From Collinsella sp. An7 (lineage in GTDB: Bacteria; Actinomycetota; Coriobacteriia; Coriobacteriales; Coriobacteriaceae): a stretch of 64,000 bases of DNA. The translations under genes and the position numbers were made by a program. Location of the stretch: positions 1-64,000 of the forward strand of contig NZ_NFHP01000007.1 of assembly GCF_002159335.1 (NCBI RefSeq). The letters run 5' to 3'. The notes below the pieces were generated by a model. That model searched no databases, was not told the origin of the DNA, and worked only from the letters and a program-made list of their open reading frames with translations. Positions 43,581-51,064 of this stretch are shown here, one piece after another; positions within the stretch are counted from its first letter, which is position 1; every line of letters begins with the position of its first letter.

Positions 43581-46078
43581 TTCACATGCTGAAAGTCCAT
43601 GGCGCGCATCGCCGACAAGGCACCCGTGCTACTCCGGGAGCGCTCGGCCTCACCGTGCGCTACGCGCGAGAACTCACCCGCACCACCGTCAAGAACCGCC
43701 TGCTGTGGGCCCTCGCCGCGGCCGAGGCGCTGCTCTTGTGCCTCACCCTCGCCCTACCACCGGGGCAGCTGATCCCCACTCCGTTCAACCGCGCCGATGC
43801 GACGGCGGGCGCCCGCCTCGCCCTTGAGGGCGCGCAGACGACAGAAGGGGTATTTGCCCGCATGATCGAGGCAGGGCGCCCCCTCAGCGCCGCCGACCAC
43901 CGAGCGCTCGAGGACGCACGCACAAGCGCCGCCCTAGCCGAGGACCTGCTCGCCGCCGAGGGCGACCGCGCGTTCTACACCGCCCTCGCGCGACAGCTCC
44001 GATGGTTTGAGCAGCAGACGCGCGCGGGCAACCTCTTGGGCGGCAACGCGGGCGACTACGCGCTCGAGGCTGCCTTTCTGGAGCAACTCGTCACACTCGA
44101 CGATCCGCGCGTCTTTGAGCGGACCGCCGATATGCCCCTTCTGACCCTTCTCACCGCGCACTGGCAGAGACTGGGACGCATCCCGTTCATCAGCGCGCTC
44201 ACCGACGCGCTCGTGCTCGCCAGCGGTGCGGCCGACGACCCCGCTCTGCAGCCGCCCATCGGCTATGCGGCGCATGCGCTCTTTACGATACCGCTCGTTG
44301 CCGTGGCGCTCGTAGCGACGCGCTGGCAGACCCACCGCCGCCTCGCCGCGCAGGCGCCCGTTCCGCGCGCAGGCGCGCTCGCGGCGACGCTCGTCGTCTC
44401 CACCGTGCTCACCACGGCTATGCTCGGCGCGATCATGCTGCCGACCGCCACGTTTGTGCTGCTACGCAACGGCATGGGCGACGCTGCCTACCCCGTGGCG
44501 TACTACTTTGGCACCGAGCCCGTGCTCACGACAGCGGGGCTCGCCCTTTGTGCCCTCGTCTGTCGCATCCTGCTCGTAGCGCTCTGCGTGTCCGCCCTGG
44601 CCCTTTCCGCGGCCACGATCTCGCACCGCGTGCTGCCCGGTGCAATCGTTCTGGGTGCGCTCGCCGCGCTCCCCCTCGCACCGCAATACTTCGACCATCT
44701 GGGGCCCCTCGCCGACATCGTCCCCTGGCTCCCCAGCACATACCTCTGCATACCCGAGACCATAGGAGCGGCGGAGAGCATCCCCTCGCTTACCAGCGCC
44801 ATCATGAGCCTGCCCGGGGTGAGCGTAGCGCGCGGACGGGCAGTGCTTGGCGCCACCGCCTTGGCAGCGCTCGCGCTCAGTGCGGGAATCGAGGCGCTCC
44901 GCTGGAGCACCGGCGGCTTGCGGCACGGCGCGAGAGCGGACCGAACCGGCGGTGGGGGCACCGCGCCTGGCAGCGAGGGCACCGCCCCCGGTGATCTGCC
45001 CGCGCCCAGCAGTGAGGGCGCCGCGCACGGCGATTTGCCCACATCCGGCAGCGAGGGCACCGCCCCCGGCAGCCTGCCCGCGCCCGGCCATAAGAACGTG
45101 ACAAACCGCCATCACAACGACGAGAGCGGCCCGGATGCGCGCGGGACCGAGCGTCACCGCAGCGCGCGCACGGCGGATGACAGCCGGCCAGCCGCGCGTA
45201 CGACGCGACACCTCCTTGCGAGCCTTGCCCTCACCGTCGCACACGCGCCTGTGATCGCCGTCGCCGTAGCAGCGCTCGTCATCGTCGCTACGGCGCCCGC
45301 CGCGCTGCCGCTGCGCACCGGCATGGACCCGTTCACCCAAGAGCATTATCGCGAGCGGATCCGGCAGCATCGGCAGACCCAGGACCCCCAGGCAGCCACA
45401 TTTGACGCCGCGCTCGCCACCGAGGAGCAACGCCTTGTGCACAACGCCGCCTACGCCGACGGAGACCGAGCGTTTGCCGAGGCAGCCGCCACCTACGAAA
45501 CCTGGCGCTGCGAGCTCATCGCCTCGGGCGAGCTCGTGCCGAGCGATCCCGGCGCATCCGCGGACGCCGCGCGCCGCGCCGAGCTCTACACCGCCCTCGC
45601 AGGCCTCCCCGACCCACGCGTCATCACGCTGAGCTCCGAGCTCCCCGCTGTTGCGTACCTCGCCCACCTCGCCCGTCTCGCACCCGTCCCGCTCTGGGGT
45701 ATGCCCTCCCTCGCGACAGGCGCTGTGACGGTGGCGCGCGTACGCTGCGGCATCATGCGGCAGGCGCCCGTCCCCGCGCGCGGGCGCGGTGCCGTGGCAT
45801 GCCTCGTGGCGCTTATCGCGGGAGTCATCGCCTGCGCGATCACACTCGCCGGCGCCATGGCGCTCGCATGCGCGCGCAACGGCTGGGGAGACCCGCAAAC
45901 GCCGTCCCTCGTCTCCGCGGCGGCGTTCGCCCCCGCAAGCGACGTGATCGCCCGGCAAGCGCTCTCCGTCTCCCTCGTCATCCTCGGCATCGCGCTTATC
46001 GCAGGCGTCGCCGGCGCCGCGCTCTCCCGCGATACGCGCCGCACCCTGCACCGCATCCCTTCATCACGCCATCGGTAA
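43577..46078 (+). CDS. Two-module ABC-2-like permease
   Basis: An 833-residue membrane protein made of two copies of the module in the gene before it. Module A (about 20-440): first helix, helical outer domain, MPLLTLLTAHWQRL, several helices and RNGMGDAAYPVAYYF. A low-complexity linker of about 100 residues follows, with degenerate repeats of EGTAPGxLPAPGS type. Module B (about 540-833): helix, outer domain, LPAVAYLAHLARL and RNGWGDPQTP, but it stops after fewer helices than module A. The start at ATG 43577 is uncertain; ATG 43586 is equally possible. A much longer frame open upstream is an overlap with the previous gene and is not real. The ATPase gene follows after 9 nt. Confidence 0.8.
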   Translation: MIHMLKVHGAHRRQGTRATPGALGLTVRYARELTRTTVKNRLLWALAAAEALLLCLTLALPPGQLIPTPFNRADATAGARLALEGAQTTEGVFARMIEAGRPLSAADHRALEDARTSAALAEDLLAAEGDRAFYTALARQLRWFEQQTRAGNLLGGNAGDYALEAAFLEQLVTLDDPRVFERTADMPLLTLLTAHWQRLGRIPFISALTDALVLASGAADDPALQPPIGYAAHALFTIPLVAVALVATRWQTHRRLAAQAPVPRAGALAATLVVSTVLTTAMLGAIMLPTATFVLLRNGMGDAAYPVAYYFGTEPVLTTAGLALCALVCRILLVALCVSALALSAATISHRVLPGAIVLGALAALPLAPQYFDHLGPLADIVPWLPSTYLCIPETIGAAESIPSLTSAIMSLPGVSVARGRAVLGATALAALALSAGIEALRWSTGGLRHGARADRTGGGGTAPGSEGTAPGDLPAPSSEGAAHGDLPTSGSEGTAPGSLPAPGHKNVTNRHHNDESGPDARGTERHRSARTADDSRPAARTTRHLLASLALTVAHAPVIAVAVAALVIVATAPAALPLRTGMDPFTQEHYRERIRQHRQTQDPQAATFDAALATEEQRLVHNAAYADGDRAFAEAAATYETWRCELIASGELVPSDPGASADAARRAELYTALAGLPDPRVITLSSELPAVAYLAHLARLAPVPLWGMPSLATGAVTVARVRCGIMRQAPVPARGRGAVACLVALIAGVIACAITLAGAMALACARNGWGDPQTPSLVSAAAFAPASDVIARQALSVSLVILGIALIAGVAGAALSRDTRRTLHRIPSSRHR

Positions 46079-46087
46079 GGAGGCCTC

Positions 46088-46780
46088 ATGCTCATCGCAA
46101 CCCATCTCAGCCTTGGATACGGCAGGACCGTACTTTTGGAGGACGTCTCGCTCACGCTCGAGCCGGGAACCGTCACCGGGCTCGTTGCACCCAACGGCTT
46201 TGGCAAGACCACGCTGCTGCGCGCCCTTGCGGGCATCGACGGGGCGCGGGCGCGCGGCGCGCTCGACGTCGATGGCACAGGCCCGCGCGATGGGAGCGCC
46301 CTGCGCCGCCTCGTCTTCTACGCTCCGGGCGACGCTACGCTCCTCTACCCTAACCTTACGGCGCGCGACCACCTGCGCATGGCGGCGCGGCTGTGGGCAA
46401 GCCCACTCGACCCAGACGTCGTCGCCCGGCGCACCGGCACGGACGCGTTTGCGCACAAGCGCGTCCGCGCGCTCTCGCAGGGCATGAAGCAGCAGCTCAC
46501 ACTCGCCATCGCCTATCTCACCTGCGCGCGCTACCTCCTGCTCGACGAACCCATGAACGCCCTCGACCCCACCAACGTGCAGCTGCACTCGCAGATTCTG
46601 CGCGGCATCGCGCGGCGTGGGGCCGCCGTGGTCATGAGCTCGCATATCCTGGACAACATCGACGCCATTGCGGACCGCATCGTCTTCATCAAAGACCGCG
46701 GCCTCATCGAGCACGACCCCGCGCACAGCACCGCACGGGCCCTCGAGCTTTACCGGCGCCTCTACCAGTCGTTCACGTAA
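46088..46780 (+). CDS. ABC transporter ATP-binding protein of the modular permease locus
   Basis: A 230-residue ATPase. The P-loop is APNGFGKTT, with Ala replacing the first glycine. The signature region is LSQGMKQQLTLAIAYL, Walker B is YLLLDEPMNALD and the switch is MSSHILDNID. The sequence resembles ATPases of lantibiotic-immunity and ABC-2 export systems. The ATG has AAGGAGG upstream. It is the last gene of the three-gene operon with the modular permeases. Its TAA stop lies in TTCACGTAA, which matches the inner arm of the stem-loop repeats at 12261. Confidence 0.92.
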   Translation: MLIATHLSLGYGRTVLLEDVSLTLEPGTVTGLVAPNGFGKTTLLRALAGIDGARARGALDVDGTGPRDGSALRRLVFYAPGDATLLYPNLTARDHLRMAARLWASPLDPDVVARRTGTDAFAHKRVRALSQGMKQQLTLAIAYLTCARYLLLDEPMNALDPTNVQLHSQILRGIARRGAAVVMSSHILDNIDAIADRIVFIKDRGLIEHDPAHSTARALELYRRLYQSFT

Positions 46781-46825
46781 CGGGTCGTTTGCCTGCCCTT
46801 AGACGACAATAGGCGGCAATGGTGA
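46769..46825. repeat. Stray copy of the TCACCTAAGG stem-loop unit
   Basis: TTCACGTAA, 16 nt, CCTTAGACGACAATAGGCGG and CAATGGTGA reproduce the inner left arm, loop spacing and full right arm of the units at 12301-12534. The outer left arm is missing because it would fall inside the ATPase gene. The element supplies the stop codon of that gene. Confidence 0.65.
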
Positions 46826-46835
46826 GATTCGCAGA

Positions 46836-48698
46836 TCAGGCAAACTGCGCGCGGTACAGCTCCGCGTAGGCACCGCCCGCGGCGATGAGCTCGTCGTGCG
46901 TGCCGCGCTCGATAATCCGGCCGTCGCGCATCATGAGGATGCAATCCGCCTCGCGAATCGTGCTCAGGCGGTGCGCCACCACAAAGCTCGTCCGCCCAGC
47001 CATGAGCTGGTCAAAAGCCGCCTGAACCTGCAGCTCCGTGCGGGTGTCGATCGAGCTCGTAGCCTCGTCGAGCAAAAGAATCGCTGGGTCGGTGAGCATC
47101 ACACGGGCGATGCAGAGCAGTTGCCGCTGCCCCTGAGAGAACGTCCCGCCGTCCTCACCGATCACCGTGTCATACCCCGCGGGCAGCGCCCGGATAAACG
47201 AGTCGGCGTGCGCCCGCTCGGCCGCCGCCACAATCTCCTCGCGCGTGGCATCAGGCCGCCCGTAGGCGATGTTCTCAGCCACCGTGCCCTCAAAAAGCCA
47301 TGTGTCCTGCAGCACCATGCCAAACGCTGCGCGCAGGCTCCGCCGCGTGAGCTGCCGGATGTCCACCCCGTCGAGCGCGATGCGCCCCGCGTTTACGTCG
47401 TAAAAGCGCAGCAGCAGGTTGATGAGCGTGGTCTTACCGCAGCCGGTCGGTCCCACCAGCGCAAACCGCATGCCGGGCCGCGCGTGCACGCAGATGTCGC
47501 GCAACAGCGGGCGCTCGGGCACATACGAGAAATCCACGTGCTCGATCGCCACATCGCCGCGGGGATCGACAAGCTCCACGGCATCGGGCGCGTCGGGGGC
47601 CTCCTCGGTTGCGTCGAGCAGGGCGAATATGCGCCGGGCCGAGGCAAACGCGATCTGAATCTGCGTGATTACGCTCGTGACCTCGTTAAACGGCTTGGTG
47701 TACTGGTTGGCGTAGCTCAAGAACGTCTGTACCCCGCCCACGGTGAGCGGCGCGGGCCAGCCGGTGATAACGCACACGCAGCCGAGCACGCCCACCACGG
47801 CGTAGATGATGTTGTTGATAAAGCGCGTCCCGGGGTTAGAGAGCGAGCTCAAAAACTGTGCGCGCTCGCCCGCCACGTACAGCTCGCTGTTAAGCCCCTC
47901 AAAGCGCTCCTCGGCGCGCGGCCCAAAGGCAAACGCGTCCACGAGCTTCTGCTGGCCCACGTACTCCTCCACGTGCGCACCGAGATTGCCCTGGATGCGC
48001 TGCTGCGTGGCAAAACTGCGGTTGGAGAGCTTGGCGATGAGCCAGGCCGCAAGGATGGAGAGCGGTGTGACGAGCACTACCACGATGGCCATGGGAACCG
48101 ACACCGAGAGCATAAAGACAAGCGTGCCCACAATGGTGACGACGCCGGTAAAGAGATTCGTGAAGCCCTGGAGCAGGCCGTCGCCGATCTGCTCAACGTC
48201 GTTGACCACGCGGCTGATGAGGTCGCCGTGCGGGTGCGCGTCGATAAACGAAAGCGGCATGCGACCGATCTTCTCGGACGCATCGACGCGCAGGTCGCGA
48301 ATGGCACGGAACGAGAGCCGGTTGATGCAGTAGCCCTGGACCCACTGGGTCACCGCGGCAATCGTAACCACAACGGCAAGCTGCACCGCAATCGCGCCGA
48401 GCCGTGCAAAATCGACGTTGCCCGTCCCGATGATGCAGTCGATGGCCTGGCCGACCTGAATGGGCACGTAGAGCTGGAGGATAACGGACACCGCCGCGGT
48501 GACGAACGACACCACAAAGAGTCCCGCATGCGGACGAACGTAGCGGGCGAGCCGGCGGACAACCGTTGCCGGAGAAAGTACGGGACCGCCCGCGAGCGAA
48601 CCCGGACCGCCAGGTGCGTTGGGGCCGGAGGAGGAGCCGCCGGCGATGCTCGAGGTGACGGTTGCCACCGATCCGGTCGATGCGTAGGGATTAGGCAC
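46836..48698 (-). CDS. ABC exporter half-transporter, catalytic subunit
   Basis: A 620-residue permease-ATPase. A Ser/Gly/Pro-rich N-terminus of about 40 residues precedes six helices (about 50-340). The ATPase has GPTGCGKTT, FSQGQRQLL and LLLDEATSSID with the catalytic glutamate. The start is GTG at 48698, overlapping the stop of the upstream ABC gene (GTGCCTAA), with GAGGAGGTGA upstream. It pairs with the degenerate subunit at 48691 to form a heterodimeric exporter. This is the second such pair in the window, but without an adjacent regulator. Confidence 0.93.
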   Translation of the reverse strand: MPNPYASTGSVATVTSSIAGGSSSGPNAPGGPGSLAGGPVLSPATVVRRLARYVRPHAGLFVVSFVTAAVSVILQLYVPIQVGQAIDCIIGTGNVDFARLGAIAVQLAVVVTIAAVTQWVQGYCINRLSFRAIRDLRVDASEKIGRMPLSFIDAHPHGDLISRVVNDVEQIGDGLLQGFTNLFTGVVTIVGTLVFMLSVSVPMAIVVVLVTPLSILAAWLIAKLSNRSFATQQRIQGNLGAHVEEYVGQQKLVDAFAFGPRAEERFEGLNSELYVAGERAQFLSSLSNPGTRFINNIIYAVVGVLGCVCVITGWPAPLTVGGVQTFLSYANQYTKPFNEVTSVITQIQIAFASARRIFALLDATEEAPDAPDAVELVDPRGDVAIEHVDFSYVPERPLLRDICVHARPGMRFALVGPTGCGKTTLINLLLRFYDVNAGRIALDGVDIRQLTRRSLRAAFGMVLQDTWLFEGTVAENIAYGRPDATREEIVAAAERAHADSFIRALPAGYDTVIGEDGGTFSQGQRQLLCIARVMLTDPAILLLDEATSSIDTRTELQVQAAFDQLMAGRTSFVVAHRLSTIREADCILMMRDGRIIERGTHDELIAAGGAYAELYRAQFA

Positions 48699-50715
48699 GG
48701 TCGGTCACCTCCTCGGTGGGAAGCACGGACGAGGCGGGGGCTTCCGGCGCGGACGTGGCGCCCGGCGCCGACTCGGCATTGCCCGGCACGACCTCGCCGG
48801 GCTGGACGGCGGCCGGTCCCATGCCGCCCTGCGCGCGCAGCCGCTCCTCCGCACCCGGCACCTCCTCGCCCTGGGAGGTACAAATCTCCTGGTAAATGGT
48901 GCAGCTCCGCACGAGCTCGGCGTGCGTGCCAAGCCCCACGACGCGCCCGCGGCGCATCACGCAGATCAGGCTGGCCTCGCGCACCGACGAGACGCGCTGG
49001 CTCACGATGACCGTGGTGAACGGCAGTCCGCCCTCCGCAGCGCGTGCAGCCGAGAGCTCGCGGAGTGCCCGGCGGAGCGCCGCATCGGTCTTAAAGTCGA
49101 GCGCCGAGGCGGAGTCGTCCAAGATGAGCACCGACGGCTCGCCCACCAGCGCACGGGCGATGGTGAGGCGCTGGCGCTGCCCGCCCGAGAAGTTCTTGCC
49201 GCCGGCCTCAACCGGTGCGTCGAGGCCCTGTTCGAGTGCACGGACCACGTCGGCCGCCTGCGCGACCTCAAGCGCGCGCCACAGCTCCTCGTCGGAGGCG
49301 TCAGGCCAGCGCCAGCAGAGGTTGGAGCGGATGGTCCCCGAGACGAGGCTCGCCGTCTGCGGCACCACCGCAACCTCGTGTCTGAGCTGCGCCAACGGCC
49401 AGCTGCGCACGTCGGTGCCAAAGAGCTCGACCGCGCCCTCGCTCGCATCGTAGAGACGCGGGATGAGGTTGACGAGGGTCGACTTGCCCGAACCCGTGCC
49501 GCCGATCACGCCGAGCGTCTGGCCGGGCATGAGCGAGAGATCCACTGCGTCGAGCGCCGGTGCGGAGGCACCGGGGTACGTGAAGGAGACGTCGCGGAGG
49601 CGGATGGCGGGGGCGGATCCTACGGGGTCCGCGGCGTCCTCGGCTGCAAGAGCGCTCACACCGCCAGCGGTTTCGGCCGCAAGAGCGGCCTTCAAGTTCG
49701 CTGCTTCCTCCGCCACCGCATTTGCGGCATTGGGCAGTTCCACCTTTGTGTTGCCCGTATCGATGATGCTCGGCGTACAGTCAAACACCTCGTTGATACG
49801 CCAGGCGCTCGCGCTCGCCTTGGTAAAGACGACCACGAGATTCGCCACGTACACAATGGAAAGCAGCGTCTGGGTCATGTAGTTTACAAAGGCCATGACC
49901 TCGCCCTGCGAAAGACTGCCCACGCTTACGAGCTGGCCACCCTGCCAGAGGATGGCGCACACCGCGAGGTTCATCACCAAAAAGGTCACGGGGTTGAGCA
50001 CCGCCGAGAGCTTGCCCACGGCGATCGCCACGGCCGCCTGGTCGTCCGCTGCCTTGCGGAAGCGCTTTCGCTCGTGCGCCTCGCGGGAGAAGGCGCGGAT
50101 CACGCGCACGCCCGAGAGCCCTTCGCGCGTGAGGAGGCCGATGCGGTCGAGCCGGGCCTGCACCTCGCGAAAGAACGGGACGCTGCGGGACATGACCCAC
50201 CAGAACACCGCGGCGATGATGGGCGTCGAGATGAGGAAGATGAGCCCAAGCTGCACGTTGATCAGCAACGCGGCGATCATGGAGCCCACCGCCAAAAACG
50301 GCCAGCGGATGAGCTGACGGATGGCCAGCGCCACGGCAAGCTGCACCTGGTTGACGTCGTTGGTGATGCGCGTGATGAGCGAGGGCGTGCCAAAACGGTC
50401 GAGCTCGGCGTACGAGAACTCGTTGATGTGATGGTAGAGCGCGGTGCGGATATCGGTGCCGATGCCCTGCGACGCGCGGCTCGCCATCTTTTGGCAGACG
50501 AGCGCAAAGGCAATGCCCACGAGCGCAAAGACGCCCAGCATGCCGCCGTAGTACAACACTGCCGAGAGGTCCCGGTGGGTAACGCCCTCGTCGATCATCG
50601 CCGCCACCACAAGCGGCGTGAGCACGTCAAAGACGACCTCGATGAACTTGCAGAGGGGCCCTACGATAAGGTTGACGCGAAACCGGCCAAAGAAGCGCCG
50701 GGCGATCTGGAGCAT
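48691..50715 (-). CDS. ABC exporter half-transporter with degenerate ATP site
   Basis: A 674-residue permease-ATPase. Six helices lie at about 15-310. The ATPase has Walker A GGTGSGKST, signature FSGGQRQRL and VLILDDSASALD, where Asp replaces the catalytic glutamate. An Ala-rich insertion of about 45 residues (AANLKAALAAETAGGVSAL region) lies between the membrane and ATPase domains, and an Ala/Pro tail of about 60 residues follows the ATPase. The ATG at 50715 is 6 nt after AGGAG; an ATG two codons upstream is too close to the site. Partner of the gene at 46836. Confidence 0.93.
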   Translation of the reverse strand: MLQIARRFFGRFRVNLIVGPLCKFIEVVFDVLTPLVVAAMIDEGVTHRDLSAVLYYGGMLGVFALVGIAFALVCQKMASRASQGIGTDIRTALYHHINEFSYAELDRFGTPSLITRITNDVNQVQLAVALAIRQLIRWPFLAVGSMIAALLINVQLGLIFLISTPIIAAVFWWVMSRSVPFFREVQARLDRIGLLTREGLSGVRVIRAFSREAHERKRFRKAADDQAAVAIAVGKLSAVLNPVTFLVMNLAVCAILWQGGQLVSVGSLSQGEVMAFVNYMTQTLLSIVYVANLVVVFTKASASAWRINEVFDCTPSIIDTGNTKVELPNAANAVAEEAANLKAALAAETAGGVSALAAEDAADPVGSAPAIRLRDVSFTYPGASAPALDAVDLSLMPGQTLGVIGGTGSGKSTLVNLIPRLYDASEGAVELFGTDVRSWPLAQLRHEVAVVPQTASLVSGTIRSNLCWRWPDASDEELWRALEVAQAADVVRALEQGLDAPVEAGGKNFSGGQRQRLTIARALVGEPSVLILDDSASALDFKTDAALRRALRELSAARAAEGGLPFTTVIVSQRVSSVREASLICVMRRGRVVGLGTHAELVRSCTIYQEICTSQGEEVPGAEERLRAQGGMGPAAVQPGEVVPGNAESAPGATSAPEAPASSVLPTEEVTDRA

Positions 50716-50888
50716 AGGCATCTCCTGGCGGCGCGCCTGGGAACGATGGGGCACGGCCGCGCCGCGGGCCGCACGACCTGTCTAATGATACGGCATCGGC
50801 GGGGCGCAGCTCGTTATTCCGCAGCGCCGTAACAGAAAGCTGAGGCGCGGGCGGCGGCATTGCCGGGCGGCGGGCGCAGAACGCAAAA

Positions 50889-51004
50889 CGCCCCGTGCGC
50901 TCGATGGGAACGGGTGCCCGGCAGAGGCTCCTTATGGCTGCTTCCTCCCGGACCTGACCAGGTTCGGAACATATCGTCACCCGAACCCATCGAACGCGCA
51001 GGGC
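50889..51004 (-). ncRNA. ffs: Signal recognition particle RNA, small bacterial (4.5S) type
   Basis: The minus strand contains GGTCAGGTCCGGGAGGAAGC, the apical SRP54-binding domain, followed by AGCC. The flanks pair as one long hairpin (CGCCCTGCGCG with CGCACGGGGCG, and GATGGG with CCCATC). The length of about 116 nt and the absence of an Alu domain identify the 4.5S type. The ends are set by base pairing and are approximate. Confidence 0.95.
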
Positions 51005-51014
51005 GCGTGCAGTT

Positions 51015-51043
51015 ATCTTACCCGCTCGGCAGCGACGGGGCAA
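51015..51043 (-). promoter_or_regulatory. Promoter of SRP RNA
   Basis: Minus-strand TTGCCC (51038-51043), a 17-nt spacer and TAAGAT (51015-51020). The predicted start falls 6-8 nt downstream, at the RNA 5' end. Confidence 0.65.
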
Positions 51044-51064
51044 GCCTCGCCCCGGAATCTCCCG

